Made by a program: the position numbers and the translations under genes. The notes under the pieces were generated by a model. It saw only the letters and a list, made by a program, of their open reading frames with translations. It made no database searches and was not told the DNA's origin. This document shows positions 26,941 through 36,572 of a stretch of 64,000 nt of DNA, piece after piece. The stretch's first letter is position 1; the number at the start of each line of letters is the position of its first letter. This stretch comes from Euglena gracilis (taxonomy: Eukaryota > Euglenida > Euglenophyceae > Euglenales), in the NCBI GenBank assembly GCA_039621445.1, contig CP154956.1, forward strand, positions 91,669,934 through 91,733,933. The letters are read 5' to 3'.

Positions 26941-27903
26941 GTTGGAAGTTGTGGCTGCTGGGGGGTGTACAGGGGTGTCCGAAATCGACACACCTGGTGG
27001 AAAACGTAAAAGTTGTTCAGCTGGGCGGCTACTCGACACCGAAATTTCTTCAGGCCTTTGGGCTTTCGCCTTGGAGCCCAGTGAAACGTGGGGGGTTAAG
27101 CTACTCGCTTTCCCTACCGCATGGGAAACGCGCGGTAAAAGTGCGATGGGCAGGGGGGCAGCTTTCTCTTTACCCCTAGGGTAGGAAACGGTGTTTTCGG
27201 TTGTAGAAAACGTTGTGGCTAGGCGGGGGGACATCTGGTCAGATGTCTTGCGGGAGAAATTCGGTGGTATGGGGTGTGTGCGTGAAGTAGTGCGCAAACC
27301 GAGGGAGGGGCAATCCACAACAAGGCGGTTCTGACGCAAGAACGGAAAACCCAAAATTACGTCAGAGCCGCGGATACCCGATTCGTAACTCCAGGTACCC
27401 AGAAAATTTTGTATGTGTGGGGGCTGTGAGTGGTGCTTGGGGATGATGGGGAGGAGTATGTCCAAAAAGCATCCCAAGTCACCACCACACATGGGGCTGT
27501 TGTCAGCAGTCATAATTTTGATGGGGTACTTGGCTTTCACCAAAAGGGAGTGGGGAATTAATCCCGTTCGGAAAAGAAGGGGGATTCGACACCCTGTGTC
27601 GACCAAAATTTTGCATTTGGTAGAAAAATTTTGTGTTCGGATTTCCGCTTGGACCAAAAGTTCCATGGGGGGTACGCAAAGTGCAGGATCCGGTGTAAAA
27701 TTGTTGTCTCTCCAACTGTTCCAGGATCCCGTTCCTACTTTGCTCAGCATTCCAGGCAGAAATTTGGAGTGGGGGATGGGGGACCCGAAAATTTTCCGGG
27801 TACCGACCAAAAAGGCAGATGGGCAGGGAAAGTAAGGTTGATCAGGTCCTACTTCCTTCTGTTCATCAGCCCAGAGGTCCGTGCCCACAGACCTCGGGCT
27901 CCC
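26937..27903 (-). CDS. A-left protease domain, cut by element B
   Basis: Lies in the same frame as the end of gag, separated by one TAG (27906..27904); there is no ATG at its start, so it must be made by readthrough or not at all. It has the aspartic-protease signature ILVDTGCRIPLLF (DTGC at 27600..27589) and the second conserved segment GSDVILGFPFLRQNRLV. It runs without a stop to the B insertion at 26937; joining to 14598 keeps the frame with the Dam-like module. A-right carries the same domain but inverted. Confidence 0.85.
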
Positions 27904-30900
27904 CTACTCCAAGTACGATTCAGCACTTCGGCTGTTTATCGTTTTCTTACGTGAGTAGATGGCGCGCAATGCGCGGACCGCATTGCGGTCATCCTCCAAC
28001 GAGGATTCGGAGTTATCATCCCCCTCCCTGCCCGAAGCCGGGGTTCCCTCCTCTAAAGAGGATATTTTGAACCCGACCTTGTGTTTGTTGTTGTGTTTTG
28101 TGTCATTGTAGTGACGTTGTTTCGGGCGGGGAGAGCGAGAACGGTAACACTTGGACGAATGGTGGTTATGTGATCCACAAAGGGAACACTTTTGTTGGTT
28201 TTGTGATTTTTGTCGGTTTTGTGATGGGCTTTCACCCCTTGGAGGTCTTGGTGAACGGAATCCCGTTCGACCACGGTTCTTGTTATAATCCGGTTTCCCG
28301 GATGACGATCGCGAAGAAGATGATCCACTTCGCGAACGTGATCGCGATGAGTCGCGATTTGTATCACGTTTGTAAGGGGGTCGGGGTGATCGACCACGAG
28401 GTGCGCGATCGCGTCCGCGGTCGCGGAACGGTGATCGGACCTTTGGCGATAACCCGAAGATTGTGATTGTCCAGATTTGTGTGAAAACCCAGAGGAGCGC
28501 GAGCTCCGTGAGGATTGTGAACCCCTTGGACTCTGATACCGCTTTCGCGTATCAGGGTAGGGGCATTCACGGGACTTATGTCCCGCTTTGTTGCACAAAA
28601 AGCAAGTTTTGTCAGAAAGTTGGTCAGATGAGCGCGGATAGCGCGTTTTTGTATCTCTCTTTGGGGAGTTTGTACGTTCACCGTATCCCCGTGGGGATTT
28701 TGGCGATTTTGGAGAAGAAGTCTTTTGTAGGGCACTTACCGTACCGCTAGGGAGACCAGCGGTAGGGCGGTGGGTGTAAGCCGATTGTATCTGTCCCAAA
28801 AGTTGTGAGAGTTTCATTTGTTTGGAAACATAGTTCCATCGTTGTTCAAATGTGAGTTTGTTGTCCGCGAGTTCCTCGCGGTGAATGTCTTTGATAATTG
28901 TAGGAATGAAATGGAGGAGAACCGCATCGAATTGTTCCTTCATTTGGTTCTCTCCCAGTTCATCAACCTCAGAAGCCAATCCCAACCATTTGGAATACCA
29001 AAGGTCGATGGACTTCCATTTTCGGTCACTGGGCGCGAATTGCCGCCATTTTTTCTCCAGCGTAATTCGCGAAATGAGGCTTGAACAAGTTGACGCATAT
29101 TGGTCAACCAGTTCATCAAAAGTTATCCGATTCCGGATCACAAGTTGTCGGGCGCGTTCTTTTTCTTCCTTGGGGAGGCAATCAATGAATTCCATCTTGA
29201 TTACCTCAGGGTTCCCGTCTTGGGTTGGACCCATCAAGTCCCAGTAGTATGTCCAGTCGCGCCAAAATTGTTTCCAAGTGGTGGGATCTCCGTCCCATTG
29301 TGGCTTTACCTTGTTGGCAATTGTGATTGTACCTTTGAAATCGCGCTGTGGACCGCGATTTCCATCGTAATTGTTGGGGTAAGGTTGTTGTTGTGGCATG
29401 CGCGAATGCGCATCCATGATGGCACTCATGGTACCGTAGGTACCATGGGTATTTGGTACATCGCAATTCCGCGAATTGTATGGTTGTGGTTCGCGATTCC
29501 GCGATTCGAATTGTAAAGGGTCGCGATTCCGCGATTCGGGGTGTGGCAACATACCAGGGGGGTAGGAATCCCGTTGTTCACCCGCAAATCGGGGAACCGC
29601 GGTAAATTCCGTATTTCGCATTCGCGATCCATGGCCAGTACCCGGGGTAGGGGTATGGCTCATACCGCGAATCAGTCCCGATTCGCGAATTTCTTGTTGT
29701 AAAACTGGAGGATTCGCGGTTTTTGTGGTAAAAACCGGTTCCTCATCCGAAGATTCACCCTTAGGGGGGGGAATCTTAAGTTGTGGTATAAACGGGCGAT
29801 TATAATCGCGACTGTAGGCATGTTCATGATCATGTGCATCCGTGGATGCTTGTAGGGCATGCGCATCCGAAGATGCTTGTAGGGGTGCGCATACTGCGCT
29901 TTTGGAAGGATTGGCATCCAACGAATCGCGAATTTGATGCACAAAGTCGCGAGTTGGATGTCGGGCATCCGAAGATGCTTCGGTTGATGCGCTAAAAGCG
30001 CGTTGTGAGCTGGAAGTTGCATTTTGACCACCGAAAAAACGGTTTTCAGGGGCAAAGTGCGGGGGGTTGTGGGTTTTTGCATGAATCTCGTCCAAAGTCA
30101 ATGCAAAATCTTGGATACTTTGTTCCAATGAACCAACCACTTGGAAAAGGTCCGAAATTCTTTCAACATCACTCTGCAAATGCTTAATACGTTTGCGGTA
30201 TGAGGGTAACTCATCCAAAAGTGGTAGTTTGTCAACAATGGAGGCAAAATCCGCTGAAAGCTTTGAAAAAGTGGTGTCCAAAAATTGGACCCGCTTAACC
30301 AAAGTTTCCATTGCGGTTGTAAGGGTGTTCACCCGATTTTCGGTTTGTAGGGTTGTGGTACCCAACGAGGGTTGGAGTACCCCTACCGCATTTTCAGCGG
30401 TTTTGTCATCCATCATTGTAGAAAGTCGGTTCTCCAACACCGAGATTTGTTGTTTTAGTGTGATAACTTGTTGGGTGACCGAATTTTCGGTCCTCATCAA
30501 GGTTTCACAAAATTCTTGTAAGTTTTCCTGATTTTTTGCAAGCATTTGGTCGTAAAATGTGCGAAAATCAAGGGGTAGTTCGACTTCACGAACCGTTTGT
30601 CCATCCGAGGATGGTTGGAGTCCGGAGACCCTTGTAGAAAGTGTTTGTACGCGTTTTTGTAAATGGGAAGTGGTTGATTGTAAGGTTTTGTGTTGGGTAT
30701 TCAAATCCGCAAGGGCAGTTTCAATGCCGGTGACATCCGGAATTGATTTTTGAATACCGTTGCATCGTTTGTGCAAATCCGCAAATGCGGATTCTATTTT
30801 GTTCACATCCGCTTGTAACTGATTGTGCAAATCGGTCACAGTGGATCGTAATACTCCCATACTGGGATTTTTGGTGGAAGTTTCCGCAAAGCGGCGTTGT

Positions 30901-32809
30901 AAGTCCGCAATTGCAGTTTGTAGTCCCGAAACATCCGCAAAAGCGGTTTTCAGGTCTGCAAACGCAATTTGGAGGTCCGCATTCGCGGTTTGGATGGTAG
31001 TTATGACCGTTTCTCGGTCTTGGAGTTCCGCGTTAGCGGTTTGTAAGCTAAGAATCACCGCATCGCGGGATTGGAGTTCCGCCGTAGCGGTTTGTAGCGC
31101 ATTGGACGCAGTTTCAAGTTTTTGTATGTCGTTTTGCCACTTTTCATGGAGGAAATCTTGCCGATGCGCGATTTCCGCCACTTGAGTGTGCAATGTGGTC
31201 AAATTGTGGGAAACTTCACCGCATTTGCAGGAAGTTTGTTCCAAACGAGCAATCCGCTCTTCCAGTTGTTGAGCAAAAGCTCTTTGTACATAGTTTTCGC
31301 ATATTTGTGCAAAATTTTGATGAAAACTTGCGTTTTCATCACCCAAACGCAAAATGCGTTCTTGGGATTGTTGTACAACATTGGACAGGGTTGAGAAGTG
31401 CTCATATGAGACATATGAGCCAAGTTCTGCACCCGTAGGCGCTTTATCCCGTTGTTGTAGGCGGGACTGCATTTCTTGCATTGTATAAGAAAAGCTTTCC
31501 AGTTGTGTGAACAATTGTTGTAAATTTTGTTGTAAATGTGAAAATTTTGCGTTATTCCGCGATTCTGCGGTTTGGAGGGTCTCTTGTACCTGTTGGAAGT
31601 TGTGTACCAAGGTGTTGCGCAAAAATGCGTCAAAACCTTGGTGGAGGTTCTGAAGGTCCATTGTAGTGGAGTTAAAATTCTTTTGGCAAAATTGTCCAAA
31701 TTCTTGGATATATTGCCAAAGGAAGTCCAGCTTGCCGAAAACGGCCTTGTGACTGTCTTCATCAAATTGTAGGACTTGGTTCAGTGTTTTAGCGCAATTT
31801 TGGACATATGCTTCGATGTGTCGAAATTGCTGTTGTAGTGGGTGGTTCTCCGGTAAATTTGCGACTACGCGCTCAACGGTATTACTGGAGAACGAATCCC
31901 GGTCTTCTTCGGGGTCATTGTCCATAGGAACAATGACACCGGCAGTGTCCGGGACCACCAACCGCATTTTAGCAGACCAAGGTAGTTCTGGGATTTCTCC
32001 CAATTGTGGAGGGGGGGGGCAAGTCCCGAATGGGGCTTACCGGTGGTAGGGCCGGGGGGGGGGGGTTGGAAAAAACAAGGTGTTTCCAACCCGTCCTCGT
32101 AAGGGGGGGGCTCTGTAGGCAATTGGGTGCCAAAAGGCACTAATTGCCAGTTCCGTTCGGGCATTCTGCCCACTTGTGAGTCAGACTCCGCAGAAGCGAA
32201 AGGGGTCCATAGACCCATTGTAGGGTTATGTTGTACCGCAAATGCGGCTGTTTTAACAGTGGGTCCGCGAATGCGGGTTGGGTCCGTAGACCCTTGTAGA
32301 GAGGGGGCACCGCCAAAGCGGCTTGGGTCCGAAGACCCTTGGAGGGGGGGGGTACCGCCGAAGCGGCTTGGGTCCGAAGACCCTTGGAGGGGGGGGGGTA
32401 CCGCCGAAGCGGCTTGGGTCCGAAGACCCTTGGAGGGGGGGGGGTACCGCCGAAGCGGCTTGGGTCCGAAGACCCTTGGAGGGGGGGGTACCGCCAAAGC
32501 GGCTTGTTGTAGGGCACCGCCAATGCGGTTTGGGTTCGAAAACCCAGTTGTGGGGGGGGGTGCCGCCGAAGCGACTTGGGCCTCCGCCCCTTGTATGGAA
32601 AAATTTTCCACCGCAGAAGCGGCTTGGGCATCCGCCCCTTATGGATAAAAATTTTCTGTCGCTAAAGCGACTTGGGCATTTGCCCCTTGTAAAGAAAAAA
32701 TATTTGTCGCCGTAGCGACTTCGTCTGCATTCTGCAGTCCACGAAGCGAACCTATTAACAAAGCATAGTTAATAGGTGCGTTTCCAGTGTGTGCATGTGC
32801 ACTTTGCAT
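27904..32809 (-). pseudogene. A-left gag, frameshifted
   Basis: Reconstructed by comparison with A-right, not one frame. Likely ATG at 32809. Breaks: TAA at 32641..32639 (CAA in A-right); frame changes in C-runs near 32010..32100; a one-base deletion near 28435. The longest piece (28053..32003, opening at TTG) has an N-terminal linker, a very long coiled coil (about 31800..30150, heptad pattern with LQTANAELQDRETV-like repeats), a capsid-like domain (about 29310..28780; WDGDPTTWKQFWRDW, FDAVLLHFIPTIIKDI) and a CCHC knuckle CFLCNKAGHKSREC. After the deletion the Ser/Arg-rich tail and second knuckle are out of frame. The end, SRSAES then TAG at 27906..27904, is followed in frame by the protease. 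Confidence 0.85.
32280..32525 (-). repeat. ~46-bp C-run tandem repeat in the A gag leader
   Basis: Five units of 45 to 48 bases. On the plus strand each has ACCGCCGAAGCGGCTTGGG, TCCGAAGACCC, TTGGAGG and a G-run of 7 to 9. Because the run length varies, the encoded frame changes from unit to unit. A-right has only two or three units (49270..49385). Confidence 0.85.
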
Positions 32810-33018
32810 TTTAGATGAAAAATTGGGAAAATTTTTGTGAAAATCGTAAAAATTGTAAAATTTGTAAAAATTTGTGTGAAAAGACCCAAAAATATAAGCA
32901 AAGGTGGGGGCTCAGAGGCGTTGTGATGCAGCCGTAGCCACTTGTGCCCCTGAGACACCTCGCCCGTTCTTAGGCGCCTTTTTCTGAGTTTTTCTTTGGT
33001 CGTTCGACCGTTAAACCT

Positions 33019-33030
33019 ATTCTGCTACCA
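33019..33030 (-). other. A-left primer-binding site
   Basis: The coding strand reads TGGTAGCAGAAT two bases (CT) after the LTR. The first ten bases match the initiator tRNA-Met complement seen perfectly in element B. Confidence 0.7.
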
Positions 33031-33032
33031 AG

Positions 33033-33461
33033 TGTACGTCCCGCCCCGGCTTTTCTACTTATGCTTTCCTCCCGAAAAGCCCGTGGGGGGAGTAACAATA
33101 AAATTTGCTTCCCTTTTCCCCTTTTGAATGCAAAGCACACAAGCAGAAGAATTGGTGGGACCGCAGTCCCTTATATGAAAGTGACTTTTGCTCTTTCGAG
33201 CTTTGTAAAAGAAAGAAATAAAACTTGTATTTAAATGGGACTTCGCCCTCAGTATTCTAAAAAAAATTGCAAAGCACCAAACCCAATAACCTTGAATTAG
33301 GAACCAGTTACTTTCGCTAAGCTTTCGCTAGCTCTGAGATTCTCTCTTTGTCTTATAGTTTAACCATGCCACTGTGTACAGCCCGGCCGTAGCCAGCTTG
33401 TAGGCCGTAGCCCATTGTATCTGGTACACAGTGCCATGGCAGAATGGCTGCCTGGTACACA
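33033..33461 (-). repeat. A-left 5' LTR (429 bp)
   Basis: Coding-strand ends TGTGTACC and ACGTACA. A TATA-like CATATAAG lies at about 33178..33171. Adjacent outside sequence is CATGGCC of the minisatellite. Confidence 0.93.
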
Positions 33462-33572
33462 CATGGCCCATGATGGCCATCATGGGCCATGATGGCCATC
33501 ATTGGTCATGATAGCCATCATGGGTCAACCAATGATGGCCATCATGGCCCATGATGGCCATCATGACCAATG
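33462..33572. repeat. 19-bp palindromic minisatellite, right flank of A-left
   Basis: Resumes immediately after the 5' LTR with ATGATGGCCATCAT units and CATGGCC variants. It starts with CATGG, which also occurs at 3327..3331 beside the other LTR. Confidence 0.85.
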
Positions 33573-33790
33573 TCAACCGGGTCAAAAAAGTCGAAAAAAA
33601 TGGAAAATTTTTTTTTGCCCGAAACGATGTCTTTTGGCCTCCCGGACCCGGAAAAACTGTTTTTGAGCCGAAAATGAGCGTTTTTTCGACCCGCCAGCGC
33701 CCCGTTTTGGGCCGCCGACCCATTGACTTTGGGTCAAACCCGGGTCAAAAAAGTCGAAAAAAATAGAAAAAAAATTTTGGGCCCGAAATG
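33567..33790 (+). repeat. ~160-bp satellite, second block
   Basis: About 1.4 units with the same landmarks as 1864..2165 (GCCCGAAACGATG, GACCCGGAAAAACTG, GAGCCGAAAATGAGCG). It ends at GCCCGAAATGATTCGC, where a GC-rich stretch begins. Confidence 0.75.
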
Positions 33791-33975
33791 ATTCGCTGGG
33801 ACGCCGGGCCGCCGGCCGGCCCGCCGGGCCGGGCCGCCGGGCCGCCAGCCGGTCCGGGCTGGGCCGCCGGGGCCGCCGGCCGGTCCGGGCCGGGCCGCCG
33901 GGCCGCCGGGCCGCCGGCCGGTTTGGGCTGGGCCGCTGGGCCGCCGGCCGGTCCGGGCCGGGCCCGACCGTCGGT
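33791..33975. repeat. GCCGG-type low-complexity block
   Basis: Almost only G and C, in irregular repeats of GGGCCGCCGGCCGGTCC. Strong self-complementarity; open frames of Gly, Pro, Ala and Arg on both strands are not taken as genes. Confidence 0.85.
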
Positions 33976-34125
33976 GGTGGGGGCGCGCTTATCAAGAGCT
34001 CAGCACTATTCAAAACCTGGTTACCCCTAACCTCCCCCCCCTAATTGGCCACCTGGACCCCGTCCTTTACAGTCGCGAACCCCCCAAAAAACCCGAATGA
34101 AGACATTTTCCCTTGAAATGAGTAA

Positions 34126-34174
34126 CCCCCCCCCTAATTAGCCACCAGGGCTCTGGCCAATTACGGGGGGGGGG
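34126..34174. repeat. poly-C/poly-G bounded hairpin, copy 2
   Basis: CCCCCCCTAATTAGCCA, a nine-base loop (CCAGGGCTC), then TGGCCAATTACGGGGGG. A related single arm (CCCCCCTAATTGGCCACC) lies at about 34035..34054. Confidence 0.65.
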
Positions 34175-34194
34175 GACAAATAGGGGGGTTGGTA

Positions 34195-34640
34195 CGGCCG
34201 TTTTTCGACCAATTTAGGCCATTTTGGGCCATTTTGTACACTTTTTACAGTGTTCGGCCAAAAAAAGGTCAAAAATTGAAATTTTTTTTGCCCGTGTTTT
34301 GGCCCCCTGGACCCGGAAAAACTGTTTTTGAGCCGAAAATGAGCGTTTTTCGACCCGCCAGCCCCCCGTTTTGGGCCGCCAACCCATTGACTGTGGATCA
34401 AAACCGGGTCAAAAAAGTCGAAAAAAATCGAAAAAAATATTTTTGCCCGAAACGATGTTTTTTGGCCTCCTGGACCCGTAAAAACTGTTTTTGGGCCGAA
34501 AATGTGCGTTTTTTCGACCCGCCGGGGGCCCGTTTTGGACCGCCGGCCCATTGACTTTGGGTCAAACCCGGGTCAAAAAAGTCGAAAAAATCGAAGAAAA
34601 AAATTGCCCGAAACAATGTTTTTCTGGGCTCCCGGGCAGT
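34195..34640 (+). repeat. ~160-bp satellite, third block (nearly three units)
   Basis: GCCC-GTG/AAACGATG landmarks at about 34289, 34446 and 34605 give a period near 160. The first part (GGCCATTTTGTACACTTTTT) also matches the junction at 1870..1895. Confidence 0.75.
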
Positions 34641-35066
34641 CCTTACAGCGTGGTGTGGGTTGGTTCTTTGTCCTTGTTCCTTGTCATTGTGTTTTCACCC
34701 ATCAGTGGGATGTAATCCTTGTTCCTTGTCCTCGCTCTTTTTATTTCTTGCTTCTTTCCCGAATCCTCACTTTGGTCACTCAGGGAGGGAGGTAAGACAG
34801 ATCGAAGACAGATCGGGACTGCTCCAGTCTGTGGGTTTGTTTTTCCCAGTCGGGCCTTCCCTGCTACCAACTTCATAAATCTTGGGTCACTGAGGGGGGG
34901 GCAGGGGATACTTTGTAGTCGTGCTTGCTTTCCTTTCATGCCATGTCTCTGGTTTCCTCCCAGGTTTTGCTTGTCGAGGCACTTATTCGGTGTTTAGTTT
35001 GCCTGCTTTCTTTGGCTTTGGAATATGGCCTACTTCTGTAACTCCTGGAATGGTTTTGGTTATGTA
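34641..35066. other. no gene seen
   Basis: Unique sequence with CCTTGTTCCTTGTC repeats near 34670..34735. No domain or convincing frame on either strand. Confidence 0.4.
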
Positions 35067-35531
35067 CAGGGCTGCATAGAGGTAGAGGTAGATGTCAAAG
35101 GCCTCTACCTCTTTGTCAACCACCTCTACCTCTACCTCTACCTCTACCTCTATGTCACCTCTATGTCTTATGTTTTATGACCCTCAAAAAGGGTCATAAA
35201 ACACCCCATCTGCTCGGAAAATGGTAATTTTGCATGAAAACACATGCAAAACGGCGAGGGGATGAGAAACAATATGTGGGTTGCTCGTTTTGAAAGTTGT
35301 TGGCGTAGTTATGTGACCACATTGAGCAATTTTGAAAACCTTTCATGTATTTCCTCTTTGCTGACAAAAAAGATTTCTTTATTGAGTCATTTTCCTTTGG
35401 TTTTTGACATAGAGGTGACATAGAGGTGACATAGAGGGATAGAGGAGGTCGGAAAAAAGGTGAGAAAAAGGTTCAGGACCTCTACCTCTACCTCTACCTC
35501 GAGCTCTATCCCTCTACCTCTATGCAGCCTT
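35067..35531. mobile_element. MITE-like element with GGTAGA hexamer inverted repeats
   Basis: Starts CAGGGCTGCATAGAGGTAG and ends with the complement of AAGGCTGCATAGAGGTAG. Both ends run into (GGTAGA/TCTACC)n. Flanks are GTTATGTA (35059..35066) and GTTATGTC (35532..35539), an 8-base target duplication with one mismatch. A perfect inner hairpin, TTTTATGACCC/GGGTCATAAAA, sits at 35170..35201. No coding capacity. The CAGGG start and 8-base duplication suggest a non-autonomous hAT-type element; the assignment is tentative. Confidence 0.6.
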
Positions 35532-35539
35532 GTTATGTC

Positions 35540-36439
35540 AAACTGATTTCTTAATCCAGATTGTGCGGTTGGTGTGCCATGGCCGGGTATTGCATGTATT
35601 CACATCCAGGCACTGTGCCCATGAAAGTTGTCGGCCCATCTCTCGGGCCAACACCATGCTCAATCCCTGCCAGAATTCTGCTTCGCGGGTTCTTCTTTCC
35701 CAGGGCTCCTTCTGCCCCAGGATAGCTCTGATGCATGTGCCCGGAAAAGTTCTCCCTTCATCTCCGATTCCCCCAAAACAGTCAAAAATCAGAGGCACAG
35801 ATGACCTCCCAAGCCTGCTGCAGGCATCTTTGTCTTTCCTGTTTCTCATACCAGCGTTCCCGGCTTTGTTCCGTCACCAAGGGTGATCAACTAATTGACG
35901 GGGGGGGGGCAGTCAATTAAATAACTGGGGCCTCTAGTTAACTAGTTAACTGTTCAAAAATGAAGGTTAGGCGCTCTCCCGGGCTTTAGGAACAAATAGT
36001 TCCATGGCTGCACCAGCCCCACATTATTGTGTTGCTGACCTGTGAGCCACCACAGGCCCCCGCCATGCTCCTACTTTGCGGCTCCCCTGCTGTTTTTTTT
36101 TGGCCGGGGTTTTCTCTTCAGGCGGGTCCCCGGCAACTCTGGATGCTCCTAGAGTTGTTGTTTTTTTACAGGAGCTTTTTTTTTGAGATGCTCTTTGAGG
36201 AGCTTCTTTTGATGTTTTTTTTAGGAGCTCCTTTTGATTTTTTCTGAGGAGCTGCTTTTCATGAGTTTCTTTTTTGAGAAGCTTGCTTTTCAAACGGAGA
36301 TCACACCGAGAGGGACAAAGTTCATTCTCACAAACACGAAAGCATGGACAGACTTGTCACTCAGTCTGTTGCGCATCGGGCTCTGCAAGGACCTTAAGAT
36401 GGCTGAAAGCCCTTTCCACTGCTGCTTCAGTTGGAGTGC
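35540..36439. other. no gene seen
   Basis: Mixed unique sequence. A G-run at 35900..35909 and the palindromic AGTTAACTAGTTAACT (35935..35952) are the only structures noted. A Lys-rich minus-strand frame near 36024..36293 is a translation of T-rich runs. Confidence 0.4.
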
Positions 36440-36531
36440 ACCATAGTGCACCCGTGAATAGGCCGTTCACGGGTAGACCTTAGTGCACCCGTGAACAGTT
36501 CACTTCTGCCCTATAGCGCACCCGTGAAAGG
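36440..36531. repeat. three GCACCCGTGAA repeats with hairpin
   Basis: ATAGYGCACCCGTGAA occurs at about 36444, 36481 and 36514. Between the first two, CCCGTGAA is answered by TTCACGGG, giving a small stem. Confidence 0.6.
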
Positions 36532-36572
36532 AATGTGCGTTTTTTTGTTTTGTTTTGTTTTTGTCATCTTTT

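Larger units (their letters stand above)
3334..33461 (-). mobile_element. Element A-left: giant Ty3/gypsy-type LTR retrotransposon, carrying nested element B
   Basis: Bounded by two ~430-bp LTRs that begin TGTGTACC and end ACGTACA on the coding strand. Without B (14603..26936 plus a 4-base duplication) the element is about 17.8 kb, roughly three times a standard Ty3/gypsy element. Coding-strand order: LTR, PBS, gag, UAG, protease, Dam-like module, RT, RNase H, UGA, integrase, chromodomain, ORF3, ORF4, PPT, LTR. Integrase lying after RT/RNase H and the C-terminal chromodomain place it with chromodomain Ty3/gypsy elements. Both flanks are the palindromic minisatellite. Gag and pol are broken, but ORF4 is intact. 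Confidence 0.93.

Noticed and set aside
34195-34640. Phe/Lys/Gly-rich frames with repeated KTVFPGPGGQK
   Set aside because: Translation of the ~160-bp satellite; found in all blocks and on both strands.
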